Shown here one piece after another: positions 29,801 through 36,738 of a stretch of DNA of 64,000 nt. Numbering within the stretch: position 1 is the stretch's first letter; the number at the start of each line of letters is the position of its first letter. Made by a program: the position numbers and the translations under genes. The notes beneath the pieces are model-generated. The model ran no database searches. It was not told the origin of the DNA and saw only the letters and a program-made list of their open reading frames with translations. Source of the DNA: an uncultured Actinomycetes bacterium (GTDB lineage Bacteria > Actinomycetota > Actinomycetes > S36-B12 > UBA10799); contig CAMPEQ010000011.1 in assembly GCA_946803585.1 (NCBI GenBank), positions 186,001 to 250,000 on the forward strand. Reading direction: 5' to 3'.

Positions 29801-32800
29801 CACTACTTTCAAATGCGTACACACCCAACGTTGTGACGCTGTCCGGGATCGCGACACTGGTCAACCCCGAGTTATAGAAAGCGAAGCTCCCGATCGTTGT
29901 GACGCTGTCCGGGATGGTCACCCCGGTGAGCGTCGAGTTCTGGAAAGCGTTGTTCCCGATCGTGGTCAGTGGGTACCCGTCGGCTGTCGGGTAGATCGTG
30001 ACCACACCCGTGCACGTACCTTTACCTGACAGCGTCGCCACGTCATCGGCGACCGTAAAGGTGTAACAGAGTGCTGAAATACTGAACGTTTGCTCGACCT
30101 GCGTCGCCGGACCGTAGCCTTCGACCGCTGCCGAGTTCGCGCGAATGGTGCAGTTGTCCTCGCCCGCTTCCAAGCCCGTAACCACACCTGTACTGGAATC
30201 AACCGTGCACTGATCGGTATCCGCAGACGAATACACAACCGTCGCACCCGGGGCATTGGAGGTTGCCTCCACCGTCCCAGAGACACCCACTAGAACGATC
30301 GGCGCTGCCCCGAATGTCAACGTCTGCGACCCCAACTCCGACATCGCGTGACCCTGGAAAGTGGCCCCATCTGTCCAACCTGTCGCACCCTCAGCGAAGT
30401 ACCAACCAGTTGACCCCGTGTTCTCGAAACAGTTGTCCTGCTCACACGCGGGTTGGGCGCCGTTGAAGACGACGTCCGACATCGGCGACGCATCCTTGAA
30501 CGCGCGCGCCTCGATAGTTGTCAGGCCAGTGCCGAACCGCACAGTTGTTAATCCTTGACCTTTGAATGCGTCATTCTCGATCAGGGTGACGCTGTCAGGA
30601 ATCGTTAGGCTCGTGAGCGCGGTCGAGCCCGAAAACGCTGAAGATCCAATCGTTAAGAGGCCGCTGCCGAGGTTCACGGATGCCAAGCTGGTCGTATTTT
30701 GGAAAGCGTTAGCCTGGATATTTGTTACGCCATCAGGAATCGTGATGCTGGTCAGGGCACTGGCTCCACTGAATGCCGCGTTGCTAATCGACGTCAGTCC
30801 CGTACCAAGATCCACCGATGCCAGACTGCTCGTGTCTTTGAACGCCGAGGAACCCAGCGAGGTCACATTATTCGGAATGGTGATGCTGGTCAGGCCGCTG
30901 GTTCCGCTGAATACCGAGGAGTTAATCGAGGTCAGTCCCGTGCCAAGATCAACAGATTGCAAGTTGGTGGCGCCTAGGAACACCGCCGTTCCGGTCGAAG
31001 TGACGGAATCAGGAATAGTGATACTCGACAACGAACTCGAACGAAATGCGCTGGTCCCGATAGTGGTGAGACTCTCTGGAAGCTCCACTGTCGTGAGGCC
31101 AGTCGTATTTCTAAACGAAGCGCTGCCAATCGTAAGAACGCCCTCGGGGAGGCTTATTGACGTCACGTCAACCGCGCCATCGAACGCAGTGCTACCAATC
31201 GAGGTTACGGGGTCTCCACCAGCGGTTGGGTAGGTCGTGACCGCACCAGAACAACTTGTTCCGTCTTCAATAGTCGCGGTCCCGCCAGAGTTAGAATATG
31301 TGTAGCACCAGGCCGCAATACTGAAAGTTAGCGTGGCCTGCTCCGCTGCGGAGTACCCATCGACAGCGTCGGAGTTCGCCAGGATCGTGCAGTTGTCCGT
31401 CCCTGCGAGTCCACCGGTCACCACGCCGGTGCTGGCGTCAACAGTGCACTCATCAGTGTCCTGCGCGGAGTACACGACGTCGGCACCTTCAGCGTTCGAA
31501 GTCGCGGTGACTGTTCCGCTCTGCCCCACAACAAGACTGGGCGCAGCCCCAAACGTGAGCGTCTGTTGGGTGAGAGTTGTCGCATCGGTTGCCGGGGACG
31601 ATGCGGGGCTGTCTCCCTCATCGTTGGTTGCAGTCACGGTAAACGAGTAGGCGGTGGCACTCGTCAAACCCTCCACCGTGCAAGTGAACGTCACTTCGTC
31701 TGTCGCACAGAAGGCATCACCCGGCGAAGCGCTCGCGGTGTAGCCCGTCGTTGGGCTAAAACCTGCACCGGCCTCGTCCCAGGAAATAACAGCCGATTCC
31801 AGACCCGGCACCACCGTCACATTCGTCGGTGCATCTGGTGGGGAGATCTCAACCATCGTGTGACCCTGGTAGGTGGCTCCATCGACCCAGCCGCTGGCCC
31901 CGTTCGCAAAGAACCAATCAGCAGAGCCGGTACCGGAAAAGCAGCTCGTGGAGCACGTCGTCGGCTGGCTCCCGCTGAAGACAACATCCGTCATCGGCGT
32001 CGCATTCTGGAACGCTCTGACGCCAATCGAAGTCACACCACTTCCGAACGACACGCTCGCCAGACTGCCCGCTTCCTTGAATGCCTCCTGCTCGAGCGTC
32101 GTGACGCCATCGGGAAAGACAACACTGGTCAATCCAGTGCCGCGAAAAGCCCTAGTTCCGATCGATGTCAGCCCGCTACCGAACGTCACACTCGTCAGAC
32201 TGGCGACATACTCGAACGCTTCCTGCTCGATCGTTGTGACGCTATCTGGAAATACGACGCTCGTTATGCCGGCCGCGGAATCGAATGCGCGCAAGCCAAT
32301 GGAGGTGATTGGGGCCCCGCCAACCGTGGGAAAGATCGTGACTGCGCCGGTACACGAACCCTTGCCCGTTACCGTGGCGGCTCCGTCAGAGATGGAGTAG
32401 GCGTAACAAGCCGCCGCCACGCTGAAGGTCTGAGTGATCTGCGGCGCCGCGGCATACGCGCCAAAGGCGTCAGAGTTTGCGCGGATCGTGCAGTTATTCG
32501 TTCCCGAGGCTGCACCCGTCACGACGCCGGTTTCAGCGTCGACGGTGCACTGATCGGTATCGGCAGAGGAATAAACGATCGTTGCGTCTGGGGCATCCGA
32601 GGTTGCAGTTACCGTTCCGGTGCCTCCGTCGATGACGGTGGGGGCCGCACCGAACGTGAGCGTCTGCTCGGCGGGGGGATCGGGTTCAGCAGCTGTGATT
32701 GCACTTGCGGTGGCCATGCCGTCATCGGTCAGAGCAACCACCGTGAAGTCATACGATTGACTCGGAGTGAGCCCGGTGACGGCGGCCGGTGAGGAAGTTG

Positions 32801-33911
32801 CACCATCAACCGCGACGCCGTCTCGATAGACCTGATAGGTCACATCTCCGACACCTTCGGGCTGGGAGTCAGCGTCATCCCAGGCAACAGTGACCTGCTG
32901 GCTGCCTGGTGTTGTCGACGTAATCGTTGCTGCTTCGAGCGCGGTAATCGTCACCTGCCCCGTGCTACCTGTCGAACCGGTAGCGCCGTTTGCTCCGCCC
33001 GTTCCGGCACCGCTTGTTGCTGGGGCAAAGGTTCCATCTCCGATAGCGTTAGAGCTGACCTTGCTACCGCCTGCGCCCCCTCCACCACCACCTGCGTTGC
33101 CTGCATAGCCGCCCGCGCTGCCACCGCCGTAACCGGCGCCGCCGCCTCCACCGTTGCCGTTGTTAATCGCAGCGCCACCGCCGCTTCCGCCGCCTCCGCC
33201 AGCACCGTCTGCGTATGCGGACCCGGCCGCTCCGCCGAAGTTCACAGCTGCCCCACCAGCACCGGTAGCACCGCCCTTACCGCCCTTGGCGTTGGCTGAC
33301 CCCTGGGTTCCATTCCCCCCTGCGGCGCTATCTGACTGTCCAGATCCACCCGCGCCACCGACCGTACCGGCGGAGGTGGCACCGCCACCCCCACCGCCAC
33401 CGCCTCCCGCGATTATCTCGACGTCAGTTCCCATGACCCAAGTGGAGCCGCCGCCGCCTCCGGCCTTCTTCCCGCTCCCGTTGCCGCCGGAGCCACCGCT
33501 AGCACCACCGAGGCCACCCGAGCCCGAAGACCCTGCGCCGCCGACTCCCCCGAGGCCGATAGTGACCGTCAGGGTGTCGCCGACAACCACCGGCTGATAA
33601 GTCGTAACGACCGCAGCGTTCCCGCCCACACCACCGGCTTTGTTGTCGTTCTTCCCGCCACCGCCACCGCCACCGATCGCTTCGATCTTCACGACGGTGG
33701 GGCCGGCTGGAACGGTGTATGTGTCGTCGGAGTTGAGAACCACGGGGTTGACAACGGGTTCGGCCGCAGCTGGCGATGCCACCGGGACCGATGCGATCGA
33801 ACTCGCGACAACAGCGGTAACAACTGCGGCTACAAGTCCCCGACGACGGCGTGCATGGACTCGCCGCCCGGCGGCGGAACCAGTGGGCGCTAGCTGTCCA
33901 AAGAGTCTCAC
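17853..33911 (-). CDS. Giant secreted mosaic protein (~5350 aa): Gly-rich, FN3, BspA LRR, DUF285, Ig-like and pentapeptide repeats
   Basis: The GTG at 33911 is chosen because GGAG lies five bases before it; the frame opens at a TTG at 33989. Approximate layout: signal peptide 20-50 (basic run, hydrophobic core, ASPAAAE cleavage region); Gly-rich domain 75-318; FN3 323-408; four BspA-like LRR_5 blocks (498-684, 864-1191, 1279-1528, 1618-1899), each preceded by one Ig-like unit, with FN3 at 689-781; FN3 1901-1998; PKD-like plus twelve DUF285 repeats 1999-2541; FN3 2550-2643; PKD-like plus seven DUF285 repeats 2643-3048; FN3 3054-3153; 23 tandem Ig-like units of about 84 residues with paired Cys 3154-5078; pentapeptide repeats 5085-5276, rich in Lys; Pro/Gln-rich tail. 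No LPxTG, sorting helix or other C-terminal anchor is seen. Probably an adhesin or surface fibre. Confidence 0.9.
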   Translation of the reverse strand: MRLFGQLAPTGSAAGRRVHARRRRGLVAAVVTAVVASSIASVPVASPAAAEPVVNPVVLNSDDTYTVPAGPTVVKIEAIGGGGGGGKNDNKAGGVGGNAAVVTTYQPVVVGDTLTVTIGLGGVGGAGSSGSGGLGGASGGSGGNGSGKKAGGGGGSTWVMGTDVEIIAGGGGGGGGGATSAGTVGGAGGSGQSDSAAGGNGTQGSANAKGGKGGATGAGGAAVNFGGAAGSAYADGAGGGGGSGGGAAINNGNGGGGGAGYGGGSAGGYAGNAGGGGGGAGGSKVSSNAIGDGTFAPATSGAGTGGANGATGSTGSTGQVTITALEAATITSTTPGSQQVTVAWDDADSQPEGVGDVTYQVYRDGVAVDGATSSPAAVTGLTPSQSYDFTVVALTDDGMATASAITAAEPDPPAEQTLTFGAAPTVIDGGTGTVTATSDAPDATIVYSSADTDQCTVDAETGVVTGAASGTNNCTIRANSDAFGAYAAAPQITQTFSVAAACYAYSISDGAATVTGKGSCTGAVTIFPTVGGAPITSIGLRAFDSAAGITSVVFPDSVTTIEQEAFEYVASLTSVTFGSGLTSIGTRAFRGTGLTSVVFPDGVTTLEQEAFKEAGSLASVSFGSGVTSIGVRAFQNATPMTDVVFSGSQPTTCSTSCFSGTGSADWFFANGASGWVDGATYQGHTMVEISPPDAPTNVTVVPGLESAVISWDEAGAGFSPTTGYTASASPGDAFCATDEVTFTCTVEGLTSATAYSFTVTATNDEGDSPASSPATDATTLTQQTLTFGAAPSLVVGQSGTVTATSNAEGADVVYSAQDTDECTVDASTGVVTGGLAGTDNCTILANSDAVDGYSAAEQATLTFSIAAWCYTYSNSGGTATIEDGTSCSGAVTTYPTAGGDPVTSIGSTAFDGAVDVTSISLPEGVLTIGSASFRNTTGLTTVELPESLTTIGTSAFRSSSLSSITIPDSVTSTGTAVFLGATNLQSVDLGTGLTSINSSVFSGTSGLTSITIPNNVTSLGSSAFKDTSSLASVDLGTGLTSISNAAFSGASALTSITIPDGVTNIQANAFQNTTSLASVNLGSGLLTIGSSAFSGSTALTSLTIPDSVTLIENDAFKGQGLTTVRFGTGLTTIEARAFKDASPMSDVVFNGAQPACEQDNCFENTGSTGWYFAEGATGWTDGATFQGHAMSELGSQTLTFGAAPIVLVGVSGTVEATSNAPGATVVYSSADTDQCTVDSSTGVVTGLEAGEDNCTIRANSAAVEGYGPATQVEQTFSISALCYTFTVADDVATLSGKGTCTGVVTIYPTADGYPLTTIGNNAFQNSTLTGVTIPDSVTTIGSFAFYNSGLTSVAIPDSVTTLGVYAFESSDLESVTIGSGLSEISDGMFTQTKLTSVTIPDTVTTLGASAFSAIPTLTSVTFGSGLTTIGSSAFAGAGLAAASIPDGVTEIGAGAFSFNASLASVAFGTGLDTVGDAAFSGAPMTDVVFAGNQPSTCEASTCFSDTGSEAWFYAPGATWDATFQGHAMSPLGEQTLTFGSAPTVFVGVSGTVSATSNAPGAAVVYSSADTDACTVDPSTGVVTGVAAGTDNCVIRADAAAVAGFGPAAQVEQTLSVGPAACYDFTVTDDVATVTDGSGCVGAVTIYPTAGGFPLTTIGSGAFNGATDVTSVTIPDSVTSLGSSAFEGTSNMVSVTLGAGLTSISSSAFRSSGLTAVTIPDGVTTLESWAFGSTSSLESVTFGSGITTIGESVFRSSGLTSVTIPDTVTSIGASGFHGSASLESVTIGSGLTAINNYVFAGTGLTSLDIPDGITWMYPRAFEDTTSLASVTFGTGLQTIEFNGFINAAPMTNVIFNGAQPECQINTCFANTGSADWYFAEGATGWTDGAAFQGHTMRSLSDLAAPTIGVTVPTASGELTVNWENNPESGAAVSGYDVQISADGGEYSPVAEGTCATLAELATSCTATGLTIGQSYTFTVAGVNPRGVGPTSDPSVAVSAEAAFTSSWKTNNSGASNDDQITLPLVAELDDPLAEYAFTAHWGDGTSTNITTVGYTLDPSIATHTYASAGTYSVTIMGTITGWRFNGGGDAQKVLTVDSWGPLKLGNLGGYFSGASNLTVPATDAPDLSGTTNMENAFRNASSFNSSLSEWDTSAVTDMSNMFKGAQSFNQPLTTTEGGWNTSAVTTMDSMFEDASLINQDFSSWNTSAVTDMANTFAEAHAFTGDISTWNTSSVTSMSEMFYMEDDNVFNSDISGWDTSAVTDMESMFYSDGEGVFNSDLSGWNTSAVTTMSEMFAGATEFNQDLSEWNTSNVEDMGSMFYDASSFNGNIAGWNTTSATNMGFMFYGAEAFNQPISNWNTSNVTRMAGMFYGATVFNRPVSNWDTSAVQDMSEMFRDAPAFNRTVSGLDTGSATKMNSMFQDATTFNNGGATWPASPGAWDTSDVTDMARMFSGATVFDQDVSSWTIQSFVPAAEGNQGLLYGGAVSMFDGSALSTENYSALLEGWSAQGTIPANITLGASDAHYFLGAPAAARAVLTDAPNSWTITDAGSAGEPGAAMNVAVVAGDEQVTVTWNAADAPEDDPVSAYLVSASPGAQTCGTAGDAFSCTVTGLTNNTEYSFSVTATNDEGTGPASEPVTATPEPAPEFVSTWKTNNPGITGADTVRLPLADDAANTYDFLVDWGDDSGLQAVNNAAGGEHTYNTQGVYEITITGTITGWKMDPSGDAAKLLDISSWGPLMFGVDDGYYFYGAENLQFTAIDAPDLSGTTNLSGAFYDATAFNSDISGWDTTGVTDMSNMFAGAAAFDSPLVVTENGWDTSTVTDMRGMFYDAAVFNQDISSWDTDQVTQMASMFRGAELFNQPLPTTVGGWDVSSVESLESMFYDAAAFDQDISSWSTEGVSSTEGMFRGATDFDHSISAWDTGDVTNMDEMFRDASDFNQALVSQENGWSTANVATMKSMFSGATSFDQDISSWVVTSLDYDDDGPDYGAERMFADGAGLSTSNYDALLRSWSSQAVRSDIVFDAGTSTYSVGAPAQNRASLVDDDSWDISDGGEAATPGAPTAVVGTSGADSVSVSWTAAPVPSGGDPVTSYTVTGTPTTGDLPDPLPTCTTDDGLTTTCLVEGLTAGVEYTFTVTATSDSGVGPASDASAAVLAKAVNPISFTDPADTTFGAGDITLVATAPGGTVGFDSTTTDYCTVVDTTVTLVGAGTCSITATQSGDETYAAATPVVQEFTIAKATPSITFGTAPFVAVGTTGDISATATSGVAVTFTSGDEEVCTVAGSTVTGVAAGTCVVHGNSVANDDYNAAPQTSQSFSVGKGVQTIVFGEAPAVVVAGTGDVTATTVSSSPVTFTSATTGVCTVSGSTVTGVTAGECVIRGNAVADANYTAAAQVEQSLTVGKGAQVVAFTSVAPGDAVAGGATYTPTTSGGASTSPVVVTVDDAATSVCSITDGVVSFVTSGDCVLNANQAADANYEAAPQVQQTVTVADGANPISFTQPDDTTFGAGDVTLVATAPGGPVTFTSNDEAVCTVSGDTVSLTGAGTCSITANQAGSSGFPAADPVTKTFTVAKAANPISFTDPADTTFGAGDVTLVATAPGGEVVFASTTVGNCTVAGSTVALLGAGLCSINATQAGGDDYVEATPVDQSFDIAKAAATISFESAPFVAVGATGDVAASASSGETVVFSSTTEAVCTVDGETVTGVTAGTCVISGSAPEGANYLAAGPTTQSFAVGKGVQTIVFGEAPAVVVAGTGDVSATTVSTSEVTFTSQTTDVCTISGATVTGVTAGTCVIRGNAVADANYNAAAPAEQSITLGKGAQTVAFTSGAPVDAVVDGAEYSPAASGGASTAPVVITVDDASAAVCSMTDGVVSFATAGDCVLNANQAGDANYEAAPQVQQSVTVGKGAQAITITSAAPTGALVGGPTYSPTGTGGASGNPVVFTVAFGTIDQCSITGGVVSFLAAGTCTLHANQAGDDNYDAAPEVEQSFDVADGVNPIDFTQPADTTYGAGDVTLVATAPGGPVTFSSDDDAVCTVSGDAVTLVGAGTCSITAAQAGSPGYPPATPVTKTFAVAQAANPIDFTDPADTTFGAGDVTLVASAPGGTVGFTSTTLDACTVSSDVVTLAGAGTCSITATQAGDADYVEATPVTKTFAIAKAAASITFDSAPFVAVGATGDVSATATSGETVVFTSNTEAVCTVAGGTVTGATAGTCVISGSAPEGADYLAAGPTTQSFAVGKGTQTITFGEAPAIAVNGSGDVSATTDSSSPVTFTSITTDVCTISGATVSAVAAGDCVIRANAVADANYTAAAQAEQSFGIAKAEQAVTFTSDAPVAPIVGGDTYTPTASGGASTSPVVVSVDDAATAVCTVTDGVVSFVATGDCILNANQAGDANYNPAPQVQQSFTVEQGLNPITFEQPSDSTFGAGDVTLSATAPGGTVTFTSNETDVCTVDESTVTLVGAGTCSITANQAGTDSFPAADPVTKSFEIAKADQVIAFTSSAPTAAVVAGPEYGPTADGGASTSDVVISVDGDSAAVCAIADGAVSFSAVGDCVLNANQTGDANYNAAPQVQQSFAVGAGANPIDFTQPADTTFGAAAVTLTATAPGGVVTFTSNDTAVCTVADATVSLVGAGTCSIQADQAGNANYVAATPVTRSFEIAKADQTIDFTQPDALAVSATQELSATATSGATVTFSTDTPGVCSVEGTTMTGVASGDCVVYADQAGNDDYNAAPQVDRTVGVGQGAQTITFDQPGALAVDAEEDLVASASSGLDVVFTTDTTDVCTVSGTTLTGVAAGQCVVHADQPGDRDWLAADQVDRSVAVGQGSQTISFPAPTSIAVATSDDLVATATSGLAVTFSTDDTDICTISGTTVTGVSAGACLIKANQAGDADWQAAPEVTQALAVGQGTQTIDFTAPSAMAVGATQSLVATATSGLSVTFATSTPSICSVTGTTLTGLAAGSCSVQADQIGNEDWRAAPQVLDTVAIGKTDQTITFVAPAEYSQYEGTLALTATASSGLPVAYTSTTPSVCTITGTTANLNAVGTCTIVASQPGDVNFRAAPDVARSISLFAMPEPLVELCPSGSCAWENLAGVNLAGEDLAGINFTGANLSRSNLVGANLRGAKLNKADLTGANLKSANLRNVTVKKATIRSASFIGANMRGVKFVNTDGGKKADFNSAVLKKAVFKKGNISRASFTGAKLQKTVFKNITLQRAVFYRANLKKSLFKNANARGATFTEANLTKATFNSVKLNGASFARAKRKNTRFINSPTAGLAARVLSSVPQPQPEQEPQVSVPPAQTTPGVPNTPVAPNVPEVAPSAGPPKQNDEQDSTGAQADSADSGAFRPAAS
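18680..24450 (-). repeat. Array of 23 Ig-like coding repeats
   Basis: Twenty-three adjacent units of about 250 bp encode domains of the form QTIxF...VxFTS...CTVxGxTVTGVxAGxCxI...NYxAAxxVxQSF. Units fall into subtypes that recur in order (see findings). DNA near 22630-22740 and 23880-23985 is nearly identical, showing recent duplication or conversion. Confidence 0.88.
24770..27560 (-). repeat. Two blocks of DUF285 (BspA 25-residue) repeats
   Basis: Units of about 75 bp encode W(D/N)TSxVTDMSxMFxxAxxFNQ(D/P)(I/L)S. I count twelve in the block at about 27500-26520 and seven at about 25580-24970, each preceded by a PKD-like domain with the HTYxxxGxYxxTI pattern, and separated by an FN3 domain. 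Confidence 0.88.
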
Positions 33912-34062
33912 TAGGTCTCCAACTTCGAGGGGTCCTGGTTCGGGCAACACCGCGGCGTCAAGCGCGCCAAAGTGCGATAGGTAACCCAATCCTCTAGCGC
34001 CCTGGACACCTAGTCTTGCCGAGCGAGAACCGTCACCCGTTTGCTCGCGCTTCGACCAAAGT

Positions 34063-34218
34063 GGCGATCATCCACGATCGTGTGTTAGCCAGCGGTGAAG
34101 GCGCCGTCCCGAAACCCTGCCTTCGCTGCGGGTCAGTTGGTTCGGCGAACCGGCGATCCGTTAGTCACCCGAGTTCCCCAGGCACCTCAGGATCACGGTC
34201 AGCCTTCCGATGACGGCC
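34063..34218 (-). promoter_or_regulatory. Structured leader before the giant gene, candidate c-di-AMP (ydaO-type) riboswitch
   Basis: The 325-bp gap between the giant gene and the module upstream holds no gene but has RNA-like structure on the minus strand. A 10-base closing stem (34209-34218 with 34063-34072) pairs at nine positions, counting one G-U. Inside, in order, come GCTGA, GGGGAAC, GGGTGAC, the hairpin GGTTCGCCGAACC, a GAAGGC/GCCTTC stem and CCGCTGGCTAAC. The ydaO consensus has GCUGA, GGGGAACC, GGGGUGAAUC and CCGUCAGCUAAC in the same order, so the match is partial. The element ends about 150 bases before the GTG start, a suitable distance. Confidence 0.38.
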
Positions 34219-34236
34219 GCCTAGTGCGTTGCGCCT

Positions 34237-36738
34237 CTAGATCGCGTTGGGTCGACGTGACAGCCAGACAGTAAGACCGATCAAGACGATGAGCAGCAGG
34301 CCAGCAAAGCCAGCAACTACGCCAACCGAGACTGGTGTGTTACCCGGCGAAGCCACCGTGAATGCGTATGTCGCTGAGGTCGTTGCATCTGCTCCGGTCG
34401 CGGTCCCGTAGGGGAAGGCCACACCCGAGTGAAATTTCTTATCGATCGCGTTATTGACTGCAACCGTCTTACTCGCCGACGTGGTCATCGTGGATGCAAG
34501 ACCTGCGAGATCCTTCACCTCGTCGGTGATCGCTCCGAACGGACCGTTCGCCAGCTCGTTAATCACTCCGGGGAGATCATCGATCGCTTTCTCCAGGGGC
34601 AGCGCACCCCGACCTACGTCGTTGGCGATTGCATAGATGCGATGCAATGGCTCCTGCAGTTCGCGCACGATCGTGTCTACTCCGGCGCGAACAGCCTTGG
34701 CGGAAGCCTCGTCAGCGGCCGCCGCAATCGTCATCGCCTGTAGCAATCCGCAGTTCGAGATGTTTGAGATAACCGCCGGCGAGCAATCGTGATCGAGCGC
34801 ATAGTTGAGTTCTGGCATCTTTGCGAGCAACTTAGTCAGTGACTTCTCCGCAAACTTGATACCGTCTTCGACATCTTCGAGCAGTGGTAATAGGCCAGCT
34901 ATATCCGCTGAGATCTCAGATAGGTCGCCGATCAGCGTCGGAGTCACAGCCACGATGCCGTTTGCAGCCGCTGTACAGGCATTCACGTCCCACGAGTTGT
35001 CGTCCTTCTGCGCGATCAAAAGATCCTTGAGTTTCTGCAAATCCGCCGGGTCACTTACCTTGCCAAGCGCATCGTCAAGAGCTGGCTCGATCTTCGCCGC
35101 CCAGTTTGCGTCTAGGTACGTTCGCGTTGCATCACCGGCGGTACACGTCCCCGGCAGCATTCCAACGATCTGTTCCTCAATCAAGGACGCTCCGGTACAT
35201 GGCTTCGTCTCACAAACCAGCTTGTCGGGGGACTTCAACTCATTCTCTAGGCCCGGAATCACTGTCTTGTTGAGCTCATCAACTAGTTGAGTAGCGGTGG
35301 CAATACCCTGATCGAGGGCTGTCTCCGCGTCTCCAAGCTGGGAGATCATTTTGGCCAGCGCCTTCTGGCTCGCTGGAGACGTGGCATCCGCGACATAGCC
35401 AGCCGCCGTCGCGGTCGCAGACTCGGTGAGGCCATTTAGCATGAACAGGTAGTCGCTAGCCTGTTCCAACTGATCAACCGCCGCAGCGACCTTCTGATCA
35501 GCCTCATCCGGGTTAATCGAGATCTTTGCGGCCATCTCGAGTGCCGGATTCACTTTGTCAGCTAGGAACGCAGACAGCTGCGCGGAAGCAGTCCCCAAAC
35601 CATCCTGCAGCTTTACAAGAAGCGGGACTCCCTTGCCGCTCAGGAGGTCATCAACTGTGGCGCCAATCTCAGCACCCTTGGAATAGAGCGCACTCGTAGC
35701 GTTCGTCGAGTCCTTCGGCGTTGCTTTGATCTTCATTTCTGGCAGTTGCGCGTTGTCTGCTGTGCCAGTCAGCTTGGCAACGACTGTGGAACCTGTGAGC
35801 TGCACTGAACCAGACACGACTTGGCCGACCGCGAAGCCGGTATTCGCCCACGGCGCCTCCACGTTCGCCCAGCCACTTCCGAACGTCCCGGTCAGTCCAA
35901 CCCCGAACGGGATAGAGATGTCTGCGGATTCAGTGACTGTGGCGCCGCCTGGGCCACGGTATGAGATTTGCTGAGCTGAAGTCGTGTGGTTCGTAAAGGT
36001 CCACTCGACCTCGATATTGCCGGTAAGGGTCTTCGCGTCATTCGGGTCAATAACGACCCCATCCTGAGTGATGCTTGTAGAGACGGTAATCGGCATATCG
36101 CCGCCATACTGTCCCATCGACGCAAGCAGGTTTTGAACCTCAGGCATCTGGTTGTCGACGTCGTAAATGATCTCATCGTTGTCAACCTGTAGTGGCGCAA
36201 AAGAGGTGACGTCTCGGGGCTTATTGGGACCGACCGGAACATTGACCGTGCCATTCCCATCACCGGAGACGTTAGTACTGACGTAGAACGCGTTCTGTTG
36301 GATCTCTCCGGAGGCATCCGTGTTGATCGTCAGACTCTTCCCGACGTTTACGTTGAGATCCGTCCCGGTGTATGGCGTGTCATCGGCCGGTTTGGGCGCG
36401 ATGTCTGGGGTGCTGATAGGCGGAATCGCCACCGAAGGAAGCCCCGTTGGCAGGTCCGTCGGGAGGCCGCCCGTCGGCAGGCTTGGGACAGTTGGCAATG
36501 AGTTGGTCGGCGTGGGAAGCGGCAACTCAGAAATCGTCACGCCAGGGGCGGGGGTGATCTCGTCCGCTGCCGCTGGGGCAACTGGAGATACGACGCCAAG
36601 GCTCGCTCCGGCCACGACTGTCAAGACGGACAAAGCACAGATCCCGCTGGCGACCTTAACCGTCCGCGTTGACGTCGAATCTAGCTCGCGTCGACGTAGT
36701 CCGAATCTACGCGTCATTTTTGATGTCCACTTCTTCAT
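34237..36738 (-). CDS. Large secreted membrane-anchored protein, module copy 2
   Basis: 833 residues, family not recognised. A long basic n-region precedes a signal peptide helix (about 27-55), then a Pro/Thr-rich spacer (62-112), a beta-rich domain (about 125-320, with GDMPITVS and SIPFGVGLTGTFGSGW), a long amphipathic helical region (about 340-790, six or more Cys including NCGLLQ) and one C-terminal helix (about 802-826) followed by SRRPNAI, giving a type I topology. It is a paralogue of the 787-residue protein at 37381-39744: same order of domains, and shared GDMPIxVS and NCGxxQ motifs. The start overlaps the stop of the small membrane protein upstream as ATGA. Confidence 0.82.
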   Translation of the reverse strand: MKKWTSKMTRRFGLRRRELDSTSTRTVKVASGICALSVLTVVAGASLGVVSPVAPAAADEITPAPGVTISELPLPTPTNSLPTVPSLPTGGLPTDLPTGLPSVAIPPISTPDIAPKPADDTPYTGTDLNVNVGKSLTINTDASGEIQQNAFYVSTNVSGDGNGTVNVPVGPNKPRDVTSFAPLQVDNDEIIYDVDNQMPEVQNLLASMGQYGGDMPITVSTSITQDGVVIDPNDAKTLTGNIEVEWTFTNHTTSAQQISYRGPGGATVTESADISIPFGVGLTGTFGSGWANVEAPWANTGFAVGQVVSGSVQLTGSTVVAKLTGTADNAQLPEMKIKATPKDSTNATSALYSKGAEIGATVDDLLSGKGVPLLVKLQDGLGTASAQLSAFLADKVNPALEMAAKISINPDEADQKVAAAVDQLEQASDYLFMLNGLTESATATAAGYVADATSPASQKALAKMISQLGDAETALDQGIATATQLVDELNKTVIPGLENELKSPDKLVCETKPCTGASLIEEQIVGMLPGTCTAGDATRTYLDANWAAKIEPALDDALGKVSDPADLQKLKDLLIAQKDDNSWDVNACTAAANGIVAVTPTLIGDLSEISADIAGLLPLLEDVEDGIKFAEKSLTKLLAKMPELNYALDHDCSPAVISNISNCGLLQAMTIAAAADEASAKAVRAGVDTIVRELQEPLHRIYAIANDVGRGALPLEKAIDDLPGVINELANGPFGAITDEVKDLAGLASTMTTSASKTVAVNNAIDKKFHSGVAFPYGTATGADATTSATYAFTVASPGNTPVSVGVVAGFAGLLLIVLIGLTVWLSRRPNAI

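Noticed and set aside
18680-32400. CRISPR array or tandem DNA repeats of noncoding nature
   Set aside because: Periodicities of about 250, 75 and 70 bp are in frame in one continuous protein, diverge at third positions, and have no direct-repeat/spacer pattern.
31566-32792. Long plus-strand open frame (408 codons) inside the giant gene
   Set aside because: It is antisense to LRR, Ig-like and FN3 coding repeats and is kept open by their biased composition; the translation is Arg/Gly/His-rich without any domain. The same holds for other plus-strand frames between 18 and 34 kb.
34016-34213. Small plus-strand open frame of 65 codons upstream of the giant gene
   Set aside because: No ribosome site or homology, and it covers the structured minus-strand leader instead.
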